Source of the DNA: Gammaproteobacteria bacterium
Lineage (GTDB): Bacteria > Pseudomonadota > Gammaproteobacteria > DSM-16500
DNA length: 44,417 nt
Assembly: GCA_013288125.1 (NCBI GenBank)
Contig: JABDCN010000011.1
Coordinates: forward strand, 1 to 44,417
Direction of reading: 5' to 3'
The notes below the pieces were generated by a model, which saw nothing but the letters and a program-made list of their open reading frames with translations, had not been told where the DNA came from and ran no database searches. Positions 16,669 through 27,069 of the stretch are shown in pieces; position 1 is the stretch's first letter, and the number at the start of each line of letters is the position of its first letter. The translations under genes were made by a program, and so were the position numbers.

Positions 16669-19600
16669 ATGCAATCACGACTAACATCACTTTTACGCCA
16701 ACGCATTTTATTATTAGATGGCGGCATGGGCACCATGATCCAATCTTATGGATTGCAAGAAAGTGATTTTCGTGGGAAACGTTTTCAAGATTTTGCTCAT
16801 TCACTCAAAGGCAACAATGATTTACTTTCTTTAACGCAGCCTCAAATTGTTCGTGATATTCATCACGCTTATCTTGAAGCAGGCGCAGATTTTATCGAAA
16901 CTAATAGTTTTAATTCGACGGCCATTGCGCTAGCTGATTATCATATGAGTGAATTAGCTTATGAATTTAATTTTGCAGCTGCACAAATAGCGCGGCAAAC
17001 TTGCGATGATCTAACAAAGCAAACACCTGATAAGCCGCGTTTTGTCATCGGCATTTTAGGCCCAACCAATCGAACGGCTTCTTTATCTCCTGATGTGAAT
17101 GATCCTGGTTTTCGTAATGTTTATTTTGATGAATTAGTTTCATCATATACAACAGCCATACAAGGATTAATTGATGGGGGTGCGCATGTCCTCATGGTCG
17201 AAACAATTTTTGATACCTTAAATGCAAAAGCCGCTATTTTTGCGATAGAAAATTATTTTGCCATACATCAAATACGATTACCCGTCATGATTTCTGGCAC
17301 GATTACGGATGCGAGCGGCAGGACCTTATCAGGTCAAACGACAAAAGCTTTTTGGTATTCCATTCGACATGCTAATCCTTTATGTGTGGGATTAAATTGT
17401 GCTTTAGGACCAGAAGCGTTACGTCCTTATGTATCAGAGTTATCTCAAATCGCAGATACCTTCGTGAGTATTCATCCCAATGCGGGTTTACCTAATGCAT
17501 TTGGTGCTTATGATGAAACACCAGAACAAATGGCAGCTGTCATTCAAGATTTTGCTCAATCAGGATTTATTAATTTAGTGGGCGGATGTTGTGGTACTAC
17601 GCCTGATCATATCAAAGCAATGGCTGACATCGTAAAAAATATTCCGCCGCGTCAACTTGCCATCATTTCACCCGCTTGTCGATTAAGTGGTTTAGAACCT
17701 TTAGTGATTGATGAAACTTCTTTGTTTGTGAATGTTGGCGAGCGAACAAATGTCACGGGTTCATTACGTTTTGCTGAATTAATTCGTCAAAATGATTATA
17801 ACACTGCACTGCAAGTTGCATTAGATCAAGTACAAAATGGCGCGCAAATCATCGATATCAATATGGATGAAGGCATGTTAGATGCTGAAGCTGCCATGGT
17901 GAAATTTCTCAATTTAATTGCAGCGGAACCAGACATTTCACGTGTTCCTATCATGATTGATTCTTCTAAATGGTCAGTGATAGAAGCCGGTTTAAAATGC
18001 GCGCAAGGAAAATGTATTGTTAATTCGATCAGTTTAAAAGATGGTGAAACTTCTTTTATTGAAAAAGCAATGTTAGCGCGACGATATGGTGCTGCGGTTG
18101 TTGTGATGGCGTTTGATGAAAATGGTCAAGCTGATACAGAAGAACGTAAAGTAACAATTTGTAAACGTTCGTATGATATTTTAGTGAATCAAATTGGTTA
18201 TCCTGCAGAAGATATTATTTTCGATCCTAATATTTTTGCTGTTGCAACTGGCATTGACGAACATAACGCGTATGCTTTAGCTTTTATTCAAGCAATTAAA
18301 CGCATTAAACAAACTTTACCACATGCTTTAATTAGCGGCGGTGTGAGTAATGTGTCATTTTCATTTCGTGGTAATCAAGCGATTCGCGAAGCGATTCACG
18401 CTGTTTTTTTATTTCATGCGATTCAAGCGGGCATGGATATGGGCATTGTGAATGCGGGAAATTTAGCGATCTACGAAGATATTCCAAAAGATTTATTGGT
18501 ATTGATTGAAGATGTTTTATTAAATCGACGAGCTGATGCGACAGATCGTTTATTAGAAGCAGCGAGCCATGTTAAAGGTCAAGCTAAAACACGCGTAGAA
18601 GATTTAAGTTGGCGAGAGAAACCGGTGACTGAACGTCTCGCGCATGCCTTAGTGAGTGGCATTAATCAATATATTGTGGAAGATGCTGAAGAAGCGCGCG
18701 TGGTGTTAGGGCATCCGCTCAAAGTGATTGAAGGCCCGCTCATGGATGGGATGAATATTGTGGGCGATTTATTTGGTGCAGGTAAAATGTTTTTGCCTCA
18801 AGTGGTAAAAAGTGCGCGCGTGATGAAACAAGCTGTTGCTTATCTCGAGCCATTTTTAGAAGCGGATAAAAGCGTTGCAAAATCTAAAGGTAAAATTATT
18901 CTTGCGACAGTGAAAGGTGATGTGCACGATATCGGAAAAAATATTGTGGGTGTAGTATTACGTTGTAATAGTTATGACATTATTGATTTGGGTGTCATGA
19001 CGCCGTGTGAAAAAATTTTAGCAACAGCTCGCGAAGAAAAAGCAGATATTATTGGATTGAGTGGTTTGATTACGCCGTCATTAGAAGAAATGACGCATGT
19101 GGCAAAAGAGATGCAAAGACAATCTTTTCATTTGCCTTTATTAATTGGCGGTGCAACCACTTCACGTGCGCATACTGCATTAAAAATCGAACCGCATTAT
19201 GAAGAAGCGACTATACATGTGGTCGATGCTTCACGTGCGGTGGGTGTTGCGAGTCAATTATTAAATCCAGAAACAAAAAATAATTTCGTGAATGAGACAC
19301 GTCAAGCTTATGCTGCTTTGCGAGAGTTACATCAAAATAAAAAATCGGCTACGTCATTAATTGGTATAAATAAAGCGCGTGAAAATAAAATGCCGATTAC
19401 TTGGGATGTGCATCAAGTGATTCAACCTGCTTTTTTAGGTCTACAAACATTTATCGATTATAATTTAGCTGATTTAATCAATTATATTGATTGGACGCCT
19501 TTTTTTAGTACGTGGGAATTAGCAGGTCGTTATCCGCAAATATTAGAAGATAAAGTGGTAGGCGAAAGTGCGAAACAATTATTTCATGATGCCAATATCA

Positions 19601-20328
19601 TGCTTAAAAAAATGGTTCAAGAAAAATGGCTGCGTGCGAATGCAGTGATTGGATTCTTTCCGGCGAATAGTGTAGGTGATGATATTGAAGTGTATGCTGA
19701 TGATCATCGTGATCAAGTGATTGCGAAATTTTGCATGCTGCGTCAACAAACACAAAAAGCAGAAAATAAATATAATTTATGTTTGTCTGATTTTATTGCA
19801 CCTAAATCATCAGGATTATATGATTATTTAGGTGGTTTTGTGGTGACATCGGGCATTGATATGGAAAAGCAATTAGAAGTGTTTGAACAGTCGCATGATG
19901 ATTATAATAGTATTTTATTTAAAGCATTGGCTGATCGTTTAGCAGAAGGTTTTGCAGAACATATGCATGCGAGAGTGCGTAGGGAATTCTGGCCTTATGC
20001 TGCTCAAGAAGAATTGTCGAATGAAGAATTGATCGCAGAAAAATATCAAGGGATACGTCCTGCACCGGGGTATCCTGCTTGTCCTGATCATACTGAGAAA
20101 CCAGCTTTATTTAAGTTGTTAAATGCGAGTGAAACGATTGACGTGCATTTAACCGATAATTTTGCGATGTGGCCCGCGTCTTCTGTCAGTGGATTTTATT
20201 TTTCGCATCCCGCTTCGCGTTATTTTGGTGTGGGAAAAATTGCTGAAGATCAAGTCATTGATTATGCTGCACGTAAAGAAATGGATGTAGGGGTTGTTAA
20301 ACGTTGGTTGGCGACGAATTTGGGGTAG
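16669..20328 (+). CDS. metH: Cobalamin-dependent methionine synthase
   Basis: Transfers the methyl group of 5-methyltetrahydrofolate to homocysteine via B12. All four modules are present in 1219 residues (E. coli 1227). The homocysteine domain covers about 1-325, with the zinc ligands in G-G-C-C-G-T-T. The pterin-binding domain is about 350-620 ([13 protein letters not shown]). The B12 cap and binding domains are about 640-885, with D-V-H-D-I-G-K-N carrying the cobalt-ligating His. The AdoMet reactivation domain is about 900-1219 ([12 protein letters not shown]). The start ATG has only a weak upstream purine stretch. metF follows 3 bases after the stop, so the two are co-transcribed. Activity implies access to cobalamin. 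Confidence 0.96.
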   Translation: MQSRLTSLLRQRILLLDGGMGTMIQSYGLQESDFRGKRFQDFAHSLKGNNDLLSLTQPQIVRDIHHAYLEAGADFIETNSFNSTAIALADYHMSELAYEFNFAAAQIARQTCDDLTKQTPDKPRFVIGILGPTNRTASLSPDVNDPGFRNVYFDELVSSYTTAIQGLIDGGAHVLMVETIFDTLNAKAAIFAIENYFAIHQIRLPVMISGTITDASGRTLSGQTTKAFWYSIRHANPLCVGLNCALGPEALRPYVSELSQIADTFVSIHPNAGLPNAFGAYDETPEQMAAVIQDFAQSGFINLVGGCCGTTPDHIKAMADIVKNIPPRQLAIISPACRLSGLEPLVIDETSLFVNVGERTNVTGSLRFAELIRQNDYNTALQVALDQVQNGAQIIDINMDEGMLDAEAAMVKFLNLIAAEPDISRVPIMIDSSKWSVIEAGLKCAQGKCIVNSISLKDGETSFIEKAMLARRYGAAVVVMAFDENGQADTEERKVTICKRSYDILVNQIGYPAEDIIFDPNIFAVATGIDEHNAYALAFIQAIKRIKQTLPHALISGGVSNVSFSFRGNQAIREAIHAVFLFHAIQAGMDMGIVNAGNLAIYEDIPKDLLVLIEDVLLNRRADATDRLLEAASHVKGQAKTRVEDLSWREKPVTERLAHALVSGINQYIVEDAEEARVVLGHPLKVIEGPLMDGMNIVGDLFGAGKMFLPQVVKSARVMKQAVAYLEPFLEADKSVAKSKGKIILATVKGDVHDIGKNIVGVVLRCNSYDIIDLGVMTPCEKILATAREEKADIIGLSGLITPSLEEMTHVAKEMQRQSFHLPLLIGGATTSRAHTALKIEPHYEEATIHVVDASRAVGVASQLLNPETKNNFVNETRQAYAALRELHQNKKSATSLIGINKARENKMPITWDVHQVIQPAFLGLQTFIDYNLADLINYIDWTPFFSTWELAGRYPQILEDKVVGESAKQLFHDANIMLKKMVQEKWLRANAVIGFFPANSVGDDIEVYADDHRDQVIAKFCMLRQQTQKAENKYNLCLSDFIAPKSSGLYDYLGGFVVTSGIDMEKQLEVFEQSHDDYNSILFKALADRLAEGFAEHMHARVRREFWPYAAQEELSNEELIAEKYQGIRPAPGYPACPDHTEKPALFKLLNASETIDVHLTDNFAMWPASSVSGFYFSHPASRYFGVGKIAEDQVIDYAARKEMDVGVVKRWLATNLG

Positions 20329-20331
20329 TAT

Positions 20332-21204
20332 ATGTCTTTTACAATTAGCTTTGAATTTTTTCCACCGAAAACAGAAGAAGGCATCAATCAATTGATGCAA
20401 GCAGCTTCATCATTAACCCAACTCAATCCTCATTTTTTCTCTGTCACTTTCGGCGCCGGTGGCTCAACACGAACAGGCACAATAGAAACTGTCAAACGTT
20501 TACAATCTCAAACGCAAGTGAATGTCGCGCCGCATTTAGCTTGTATTGGTTCTAATAAAGCAGAAATTTTAGACATCATCACTTCTTATCGTATGATGGG
20601 TGTGAATCGTGTCATTGCTTTGCGAGGAGATTTACCTTCCGGCATGGTGCAAGCAGGTGAATTAACTTATGCCAGCGAATTAGTGGCTTTTATTCGATCG
20701 CATCTAGGCAATGCTTTTCATCTTTCTGTTGCGGCGTACCCTGAGATTCATCCGCAAGCTTCAAGTGCACACGATGATGTACTTAATTTAAAACGCAAAT
20801 ATGAATCAGGCGCTGATAGTGCGATTACACAATATTTTTTCAATCCTGATGCTTATTTTTATTATTTAGAAGATTGCGAGAAACATGGTATTGCAATACC
20901 CATTGTGCCTGGTATCATGCCGATCACGCAATTCAGTCGCCTTGCTCGTTTTTCAGATAATTGCGGTGCGGAAATTCCACGCTGGATACGTAAACGATTA
21001 GAATCTTATGGTGATGATATTGCTGCGATTAAAGCATTTGGATTAGAAGTTGTTCACGATCTTTGCGAACGATTAATTGCAGGCGGCGCACCAGGCTTGC
21101 ATTTTTATACGCTGAATAAAGCAGATGCAGCGATTGAAATTTGTAAAGCGTTGGGGCTAGATACGTCTTGTCATCCTGAGCAAAAGAAAAGCTTGTCGTT
21201 CTGA
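20332..21204 (+). CDS. metF: 5,10-methylenetetrahydrofolate reductase
   Basis: FAD enzyme, 290 residues, producing the 5-methyl-THF used by MetH immediately upstream. Family motifs: S-F-E-F-F-P-P-K-T at the N-terminus, V-T-F-G-A-G-G-S-T-R, A-L-R-G-D-L-P, Y-P-E-I-H-P-Q-A and Q-Y-F-F-N-P-D. GGGGTAG just upstream, overlapping the metH end, serves as SD. The last few residues (ending KKSLSF) run into a family B palindrome that begins at 21194, so the native C-terminus was probably altered by the repeat. Confidence 0.95.
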   Translation: MSFTISFEFFPPKTEEGINQLMQAASSLTQLNPHFFSVTFGAGGSTRTGTIETVKRLQSQTQVNVAPHLACIGSNKAEILDIITSYRMMGVNRVIALRGDLPSGMVQAGELTYASELVAFIRSHLGNAFHLSVAAYPEIHPQASSAHDDVLNLKRKYESGADSAITQYFFNPDAYFYYLEDCEKHGIAIPIVPGIMPITQFSRLARFSDNCGAEIPRWIRKRLESYGDDIAAIKAFGLEVVHDLCERLIAGGAPGLHFYTLNKADAAIEICKALGLDTSCHPEQKKSLSF

Positions 21205-21304
21205 GCGCAGCATGTCATGCCAGCGAAAGCTGGCATCCAGTGAATTGTCGAATAAAAATAGATGCCAGCTTTCGCTGGCATGACATGCTGCGCTTAGGAT
21301 GACA
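21194..21304. repeat. Family B palindromic repeat, copy 2, entering metF
   Basis: Long inverted repeat with arms TGTCGTTCTGAGCGCAGCAT and its near complement ending at 21304. The core CATGCCAGCGAAAGCTGGCAT motif is shared with copy 1 at 3535-3619. The metF stop codon (21202-21204) lies inside the left arm. Confidence 0.85.
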
Positions 21305-21329
21305 ACCTTAATATAAAGAGAACAAAATA

Positions 21330-22268
21330 ATGAGTCTGAGAATAGATGTTTTTGATAAGAAAGAAATCAAATCTAGTCATCCTATTTATGATGCCATTGA
21401 TTCAGATAATCTTGATGTGCTTAAATCTTATTGCGTCGAATGGGTGCCCTCGGATGATGTCATGTATCAAAAAGAAAATTTAAATCCTATTCAATATGCT
21501 TTAGCGCATAACAAGCTTAAATGTTTAGGCGTTATGGTGATGAATGTCCGTTTTCTTTGCCAAAAAGATCAAGATGCCTGTCTTCATTTCTTTATGCATC
21601 AGTTTAATTATCCATTAAAGATCACAAAATATTTAATTCTGAAAGGCGCAGATATCCATGCCATTCCTGACGGAAAGGAAATGTCGACCATAGCATTAGC
21701 AATGGCATTACCAAAAGAAGATTTTACTCATGTGATGTTATGTGTGGTGGACAGCATATTAGGAAAGTTCTTTACGGAGTCTGGGTTTGTATATGATTTA
21801 CGTGCAAAAAATATCAATATTAAAATAAATCGATTGTTAGATGCATTATCATCGCCATCATTTTCTTCTGAACAATTTTCTGCTGTGCGTAGATATATCA
21901 TGTATGAATTGGAGGAAAGACTTCAAAGATTTGGAAACCAATTAAGTGATGATGAGAAAAGCGATATTCGACAAAGTTTATCTACTTGTCGTGGAGAGAA
22001 AGTAAAACAAGAAGAGGTAGAACAAATGCAGCAGAGAGCAAAACCAGAAGAAGTAAAACAAGCTGAACAGACAGCACAATACTATACGCCAGTCCAAACG
22101 ATCTATACGAATAAAGCCTCAATGAATACGACGAATGCAACTCGTAGAAGTGACTATCCTCATGCTGGTGTCATGTTTCAACAACCGTCACAATCATCTG
22201 GAATTATGCTTGAACCAGTGTATTCTCGTGAATATTTTTCAAATTCAAGTCATGTAAAGAGGAAGTAG
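21330..22268 (+). CDS. Ankyrin-type protein, short paralogue of the 23838 gene
   Basis: A 312-residue protein without signal peptide. Residues about 20-225 align by eye with residues about 159-345 of the protein encoded at 23838-25607. Shared landmarks are (Y/F)DAID, NP/TPI-(Q/E)-YAL, a helix ending K(Y/H)LI...G, STI-ALAM and LL-(D/N)-A-(L/I)-SSPSF-like. The repeats are helix-turn-helix and ankyrin-like but lack canonical consensus. After a Lys/Glu/Gln coiled stretch (about 225-250) comes a tail with R-R-S-D-Y-P (about 272-277) and GVMF, similar to the R-R-D-Y-P tail of the paralogue. It is probably a host-interaction or effector protein; this is inference from type and tail similarity. Confidence 0.75.
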   Translation: MSLRIDVFDKKEIKSSHPIYDAIDSDNLDVLKSYCVEWVPSDDVMYQKENLNPIQYALAHNKLKCLGVMVMNVRFLCQKDQDACLHFFMHQFNYPLKITKYLILKGADIHAIPDGKEMSTIALAMALPKEDFTHVMLCVVDSILGKFFTESGFVYDLRAKNINIKINRLLDALSSPSFSSEQFSAVRRYIMYELEERLQRFGNQLSDDEKSDIRQSLSTCRGEKVKQEEVEQMQQRAKPEEVKQAEQTAQYYTPVQTIYTNKASMNTTNATRRSDYPHAGVMFQQPSQSSGIMLEPVYSREYFSNSSHVKRK

Positions 22269-22293
22269 TATTGTTGACGAGCTTGATTAGAAC

Positions 22294-22346
22294 GCCCCCT
22301 CTCCTCCAGTGTTATTTGCTGGAGGAGAGGGATGGGGAGAGGAGGT
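22294..22346. repeat. Family A palindromic repeat, copy 3
   Basis: Single hairpin CCCCTCTCCTCCAG / CTGGAGGAGAGGG (about 22295-22332) followed by the GGGGAGAGGAGG linker. The second hairpin of copies 1 and 2 is only a remnant. It lies between convergent genes. Confidence 0.8.
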
Positions 22347-22382
22347 AGTTTTTAAAACTTCTTTTCCCTGACCTCTGAATGA

Positions 22383-23747
22383 TTACAAATATTTTAGCAA
22401 TTTATCCACCTGACCCAACAAATAAAATGGTAGTGAAATAAGTTTATAATCATTCGAATCACCCGTTGTTGTTTTTGATTTGATATGATCGAGTTGAACA
22501 GGGCCTGCATAAAAACGAATAGCAAGTTTCCAGGGTTTTTCATTCATGAATTGATGCAATGATCTGAGTTTTCCTTCAACACCAGCCTTCACTTCAATCG
22601 GAATCAATCGTTGATTATCTTGAATTAAATAATCAATTTCAGCGTTCGAATTGGCTAATTCGCGGCTCCAATAATGCAATGTTGGCTCAACATAAAATGG
22701 CGATAATAATCGTAATAATTGCCCAACAACTTGTTCTGCTAATGCTCCTTTATTAATAACTAAAATATCTTCCACGTTATTAAATTGATACAGCTTTAAA
22801 CCTAACATTGTTGAAACTAAACCCACATCAATCAAAATAATTTTGAATATTTTTGATTTCACTTCAGCGCCGACTGGAATACCATTCGCACTAACGCATT
22901 GCACCTTATGGCATAGACGTGCTTTTAATAGTAAATTTAATGCTTGTTTAATATTTTCATGCCGCGCGTTAGAATCCACATGACTATAAACAAATTTTTT
23001 GGTTAATAATTTTGGTACCGCATGTAATACTTCTTCCAAATAAGTAATCGATAATTTCCCTGCATATTTTGTAAAATCATCTTGATAAGTATTGATTAAA
23101 TTATTATGTACTTCTGCAAGTGCTTCTAATGAGGATGTTTTAATCCAAGTAGAAACTGCTTCTGGCATCCCGCCAACAATGACAAATTCCTTGAATAATT
23201 GATTCGTTTTATCATGCAATGAAGTGTTCAATGGTTTTTCAATCGTTACTTTTTCTATAGCTGATAATAAATGTGTCTCATTTTTTGCTAATAAAAATTC
23301 TTCAAATCCTAATGGTTCAATAAAAAAATATTGGATACGTCCAACGGGCATGCTAAATGTATGGTTTTCCAATACAAATTCTAGTAATGATCCTGCCGTT
23401 ATCACAGCTAGCTCTGGCATGTCTTCGTAAAACCATCGTAATTTTGCAAAGAGTTCAGGTGCGGCTTGAATTTCATCTAAAAATAAAATAGAGTCCGCTG
23501 GATGAATAGATTGATTCAGCGCACTTTCTAAATTTAATAAAATTGTCGATGGATCATTGCTTTCAAAATGAATAGCAAGAGAGCGTTGTTTTTCAAGATT
23601 AAGCTCGATTAATTGCTTGCCAGTTTGTTTAGCAAGTTCTCTGACCACCCACGTTTTGCCTACTTGACGGGCACCTCTTAGCACAGCCGGTTTGCGGGAA
23701 GGGGACATGAGCCAATCTTTCAATTTATCAATAAGATAACGTTTCAT
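22383..23747 (-). CDS. AAA ATPase with DUF4143 C-terminus
   Basis: A 454-residue P-loop protein of the AAA_14/DUF4143 type. Walker A is G-A-R-Q-V-G-K-T at 25-32 and Walker B is I-L-F-L-D-E-I-Q at 87-94. The DUF4143 region runs from about 190. Near the C-terminus the pattern E-I-D-Y-L-I ... I-P-I-E-V-K-A matches a PD-(D/E)xK nuclease-like core. Members are widespread, horizontally mobile and of unknown role. The gene is inserted, in opposite orientation, between the two ankyrin paralogues. It shares a divergent promoter region carrying a pair of palindromes with the right-hand one, so the two may be co-regulated. Confidence 0.9.
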   Translation of the reverse strand: MKRYLIDKLKDWLMSPSRKPAVLRGARQVGKTWVVRELAKQTGKQLIELNLEKQRSLAIHFESNDPSTILLNLESALNQSIHPADSILFLDEIQAAPELFAKLRWFYEDMPELAVITAGSLLEFVLENHTFSMPVGRIQYFFIEPLGFEEFLLAKNETHLLSAIEKVTIEKPLNTSLHDKTNQLFKEFVIVGGMPEAVSTWIKTSSLEALAEVHNNLINTYQDDFTKYAGKLSITYLEEVLHAVPKLLTKKFVYSHVDSNARHENIKQALNLLLKARLCHKVQCVSANGIPVGAEVKSKIFKIILIDVGLVSTMLGLKLYQFNNVEDILVINKGALAEQVVGQLLRLLSPFYVEPTLHYWSRELANSNAEIDYLIQDNQRLIPIEVKAGVEGKLRSLHQFMNEKPWKLAIRFYAGPVQLDHIKSKTTTGDSNDYKLISLPFYLLGQVDKLLKYL

Positions 23748-23761
23748 TGGTTATTCAACCC

Positions 23762-23818
23762 GTGAAATATACAGGTATATTATAACAGTAACCCGTAAAA
23801 TATACATGTATATTTTAC
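23762..23818. promoter_or_regulatory. Palindrome pair at divergent promoter (33-bp step)
   Basis: A perfect 24-bp palindrome lies at 23795-23818 (half-site GTAAAATATACA and its complement TGTATATTTTAC). An imperfect copy with four differences lies at 23762-23785, starting exactly 33 bp to the left. Both are preceded by AACCCGT-like bases, so a longer direct repeat is involved. A minus-strand TATAAT at 23784-23779 falls inside the left copy. This is probably a regulator binding site controlling the ATPase and/or ankyrin gene; the regulator is unknown. Confidence 0.7.
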
Positions 23819-23837
23819 AACAAACGAGGATAAGAAA

Positions 23838-25607
23838 ATGAAAACCAGAACGCATGCCATTTCATTGGCAGAATTAGCACAAGAAATTCGCACACAAGAA
23901 CTTTTCGATGCTATTGAAAAAAATAATTTTGAAATCATTCCTGCACTCATTAGAGAAGGCGCGGATCTTGCGGCAAAAAATAAACAAGGTTTTACGCCTA
24001 TTCATTATGCGGCATTAAAAAAACGGTGGTCTTCTGTTTTGGCGATCATTAAGACAAATAAAAAAACGGATAAAAAAGATTCATATGGTTATGGTAAAGC
24101 GTGTCATCTCGCTGCTCAAGCTGGCATGGTTAATTTATGTCGAATGATTTTAATTTTAGGTAGTCAAGATGGAACGCTAACGCTTCATGAGGATGATTAT
24201 GAGCCTGTTATTGAAAAAGAATTTACTGTCGTTGGAAAAATTAAAATACCTGTTCTTATTGAAGATCGTCAGACCATTCGCGAGAAAGAAGTGCGCAAGC
24301 GTAATGTAACAATTTTTGATGCTATTGATTTAAATGAAGTTGGCATTGTTAAATATTTTATTGATGACTCATCAGATATTCTTAATGTAAAATATGGGCA
24401 TAATCATTTGACGCCGATTGAATATGCTTTACTGCGTTATCAACTGGATTGTTTAAGCATCATTATCTTGGCTAGTAAAAGCATACCTCAAGAAATACAA
24501 AATAAATGTCTTAATGTATTTATGCAACCGTGCCACTATTCATTGCCTGTTGTAAAACATTTAATTGAACGGGGGGAAAAGATTGATACTGTCAACAGAC
24601 GTCATATATCAACGATTGAGTTAGCCATGACATTAGAAAAACGAAATTTCTTAGATATCATGACATGTTGCATTACGTTTATCATCAATAACAATAATAT
24701 CAATAAAAATCTGTCTAAATTGTTGAATGCAATTTCATCCTCTTCTTTTTATATGGATGTGTGTTTATTAGCGATCAGAAAATTACAGATAACAATGTGT
24801 GATGAAGCACATCTATTACTTGGCGATGAATTAATTGATATTTATGATAGTTTATTGACTTGCTATCGAGCGCTGTTTAAATTTGATGCTGAAAAAATAA
24901 ATCAGATGAACCTGATAGATATTGATGATAATTTGCGATTAAATTTAGAGGCGTTATTAAAAGATCTTAATTGCGATTTGGATATTATACATCTCAATAA
25001 AAATGCTATTGAAATAGATCACATTAAACAATGGATTGTAATAAGAAATAAAATGCAAAATTATATTGAAAATATCCATGCTCAATTAAAGTGTATTTTA
25101 CAAGAGATGCGAGATAAGCCGGACTGGAAAGGATTAATTGGTGGAGTGGAACGTGAAATAAAATGTGAACTCTATCGGCCAGCTTGTGTTAAACAGATTA
25201 TAAATGAGTTGGATGAAATGGAAACAGAGGTTACCTTAGTGGCATTTCATCTATCCGGTAAAATCCGTTCCATTCTGGATTTATTAAAAGATGAATCGGA
25301 GAACAAAGCAATCCATCCAGAAACAATAAAATTTTGTGTAGAGAAATTGGATCGATTGTTTTCGATTCATTTTAATGATAAACCTGTGCAGGCTCGAATA
25401 ATAAAAGAAAAAGCAATGCGAGAACAGGGGGAGCGATTTGTGCCTGTATCAACAATAACAACAACTACTACTATTGCTACTACTCCTCCTCGAGTAACCG
25501 ATTATGTTGGAACCTTGTATTCACGATTAACGCAATCGTTAACTTCTCAGACTGCGCCTGAATATCGTCGTGATTATCCGAAAGTAACAATGGGTAAAGT
25601 ATTTTAA
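23838..25607 (+). CDS. Ankyrin-repeat protein, long paralogue (candidate effector)
   Basis: A 589-residue protein without signal peptide. Canonical ankyrin repeats lie at about 20-110 (E-L-F-D-A-I-E-K-N-N, A-L-I-R-E-G-A-D-L-A, G-F-T-P-I-H-Y-A-A-L, C-H-L-A-A-Q-A-G). A second repeat block at about 159-345 is homologous to the 312-residue protein at 21330. The rest is helical with acidic/lysine-rich coiled stretches (about 350-525). It ends with a Thr-rich linker and the tail E-Y-R-R-D-Y-P-K-V-T-M-G-K-V-F. GAGGATAAG lies just before the ATG. Ankyrin proteins of intracellular bacteria often act in host cells; secretion here is inferred, not shown. Confidence 0.85.
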   Translation: MKTRTHAISLAELAQEIRTQELFDAIEKNNFEIIPALIREGADLAAKNKQGFTPIHYAALKKRWSSVLAIIKTNKKTDKKDSYGYGKACHLAAQAGMVNLCRMILILGSQDGTLTLHEDDYEPVIEKEFTVVGKIKIPVLIEDRQTIREKEVRKRNVTIFDAIDLNEVGIVKYFIDDSSDILNVKYGHNHLTPIEYALLRYQLDCLSIIILASKSIPQEIQNKCLNVFMQPCHYSLPVVKHLIERGEKIDTVNRRHISTIELAMTLEKRNFLDIMTCCITFIINNNNINKNLSKLLNAISSSSFYMDVCLLAIRKLQITMCDEAHLLLGDELIDIYDSLLTCYRALFKFDAEKINQMNLIDIDDNLRLNLEALLKDLNCDLDIIHLNKNAIEIDHIKQWIVIRNKMQNYIENIHAQLKCILQEMRDKPDWKGLIGGVEREIKCELYRPACVKQIINELDEMETEVTLVAFHLSGKIRSILDLLKDESENKAIHPETIKFCVEKLDRLFSIHFNDKPVQARIIKEKAMREQGERFVPVSTITTTTTIATTPPRVTDYVGTLYSRLTQSLTSQTAPEYRRDYPKVTMGKVF

Positions 25608-25617
25608 AAGTCTCTGT

Positions 25618-25702
25618 AGGTTGTTATGTTGGGCTTCGACCTTGTTGGGCTTCGACCTGCTTTCGCAGGTCGAAGCCCAACAAGGTCGAAGCCCAACAAC
25701 CT
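25618..25702. repeat. Family D large hairpin
   Basis: A near-perfect inverted repeat of about 40-base arms made of GTTGGGCTTCGACC units. Two units occur in each arm, with a short GCTTTCGC turn. The arm motif is shared with the 15600-15780 cluster. It lies between the ankyrin gene and the dioxygenase and could end transcription of the former. Confidence 0.85.
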
Positions 25703-25767
25703 GAAACTCAATAACTTTCATGTTATAGTCATATCAGTTACCTCATGATGAAACAGGAGTTTCAGTG

Positions 25768-27051
25768 ATGCATAATGAATATGCTGGCGTAACAACACGT
25801 TTTCTAAACCCCAATGAAAGATTAGTTTTATCCAAAGAAAATGAAATGCCATTTGTCATTGAAGCAAAAGAAGATAATAGCGTTCAATTCTTACAAGCCT
25901 TTTTAATTTCAAATACTGATAAAATTCTCAATGACATGTCGCATTACGGCGCTGTTTTGTTAAGAGGTTTTAATATTGTATCAGAAGAAGATTTTGAAAC
26001 GACGGTGCTCAGTATTCGAGGCATGAAAGGAATCAGTGAAGCTTTTATGTCAGAACAAGGCCGTATTCATGTCGGCAATTCAAAATATGTCTTGCATACA
26101 AATGCGGTTTATAAAACAGGTGGCACGTTGTACCTGGGTGGATTTCATAGTGAAAATTATTATAGTACCGATGTCCCAACTTATATTTCATTTTGCTGTT
26201 TAAAGCCTTCTTCAACGGGCGGCGAAACGGGTATCATTAACATGGAAAAGATATATCCGTTTTTAGATCAAGCATTACAAACAAAATTAGAAAAAAATAA
26301 TTTTTTTGTTTCTAAATGGTTGATGTCAGAAGTAGCCGAACGATATCATCTCTCTGATAAAAAAATTGAAGCGATATGTAAACAATTTGATTTGCCTGTT
26401 GTTACGGTAAACGATAAAAAATTTATTTTAATGTATAAACCTAATGTATTTATTCATCCTGTTACTAATAAAAAATCATTGCAAATTAATTATTTTGAAT
26501 TGCCTACGTTAAATGCTGTTTTAAGAAAAAAATTCATTAAAGATTATCCAGGTAAAATGTGGTTTTGGCATCGATTTGTTTGGCGGTTGCCTGATGCTGT
26601 ATTAAAAATACCTGAAGTTATTTATATGGTATTCGCTTCTCTTTTTTATTCGCCTAAAGAATCTTTTAAAATTATTGTTTCAAAATATAAAAATTATATG
26701 GCCAATCGTAAAAATAAGGATTCGTTACCATTTAACGATGTTAAAGTAAAAAGTTGTTTCAATGAAAAAGAAATTAAAGCCTTAGCACAACTGATGAGAG
26801 ATTATTATTGTTCATGCTTATGGCAAAAAGGGGATATTTTATTAGTTGATAATAGAAAAGTGGTGCATGCAGGTATGCCGGGTTCGGGCCCAAGAACGAT
26901 TAGGGCGATGATTTGTAATCCGCTTGATATGCGATATTCTGATCCTCAATCGGGTTTGTTTGATTGTAAAAGTAGAAATAGTGAAACAGTTGGATTTTAT
27001 ATGAGTTCGCCTGAGTCGGAGGGGGTTAAAAGTGCAGAGTATACAATTTAA
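25768..27051 (+). CDS. TauD/SyrP-like Fe(II)/2-oxoglutarate dioxygenase
   Basis: About 427 residues (numbered below from the GTG three bases earlier, which is the alternative start). ATG 25768 lies 8 bases after AGGAG. The non-haem iron facial triad is visible: H128-S-E130 in G-G-F-H-S-E-N-Y-Y, and distal H368 in D-N-R-K-V-V-H-A-G, with Arg377 nine residues later as the 2-oxoglutarate anchor. The motif Y-G-A-V-L-L-R-G-F near 61 is typical of TauD/SyrP-type enzymes. The HxE form (Glu instead of Asp) occurs in the AsnO/clavaminate-synthase-like group. Residues about 260-320 form an insertion. Relatives hydroxylate amino acids for non-ribosomal peptides; the NRPS at 29639-32824 reads as asparagine-specific, so beta-hydroxylation of Asn is a reasonable hypothesis. 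Confidence 0.85.
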   Translation: MHNEYAGVTTRFLNPNERLVLSKENEMPFVIEAKEDNSVQFLQAFLISNTDKILNDMSHYGAVLLRGFNIVSEEDFETTVLSIRGMKGISEAFMSEQGRIHVGNSKYVLHTNAVYKTGGTLYLGGFHSENYYSTDVPTYISFCCLKPSSTGGETGIINMEKIYPFLDQALQTKLEKNNFFVSKWLMSEVAERYHLSDKKIEAICKQFDLPVVTVNDKKFILMYKPNVFIHPVTNKKSLQINYFELPTLNAVLRKKFIKDYPGKMWFWHRFVWRLPDAVLKIPEVIYMVFASLFYSPKESFKIIVSKYKNYMANRKNKDSLPFNDVKVKSCFNEKEIKALAQLMRDYYCSCLWQKGDILLVDNRKVVHAGMPGSGPRTIRAMICNPLDMRYSDPQSGLFDCKSRNSETVGFYMSSPESEGVKSAEYTI

Positions 27052-27069
27052 GTTATATTAGTAAAACGT

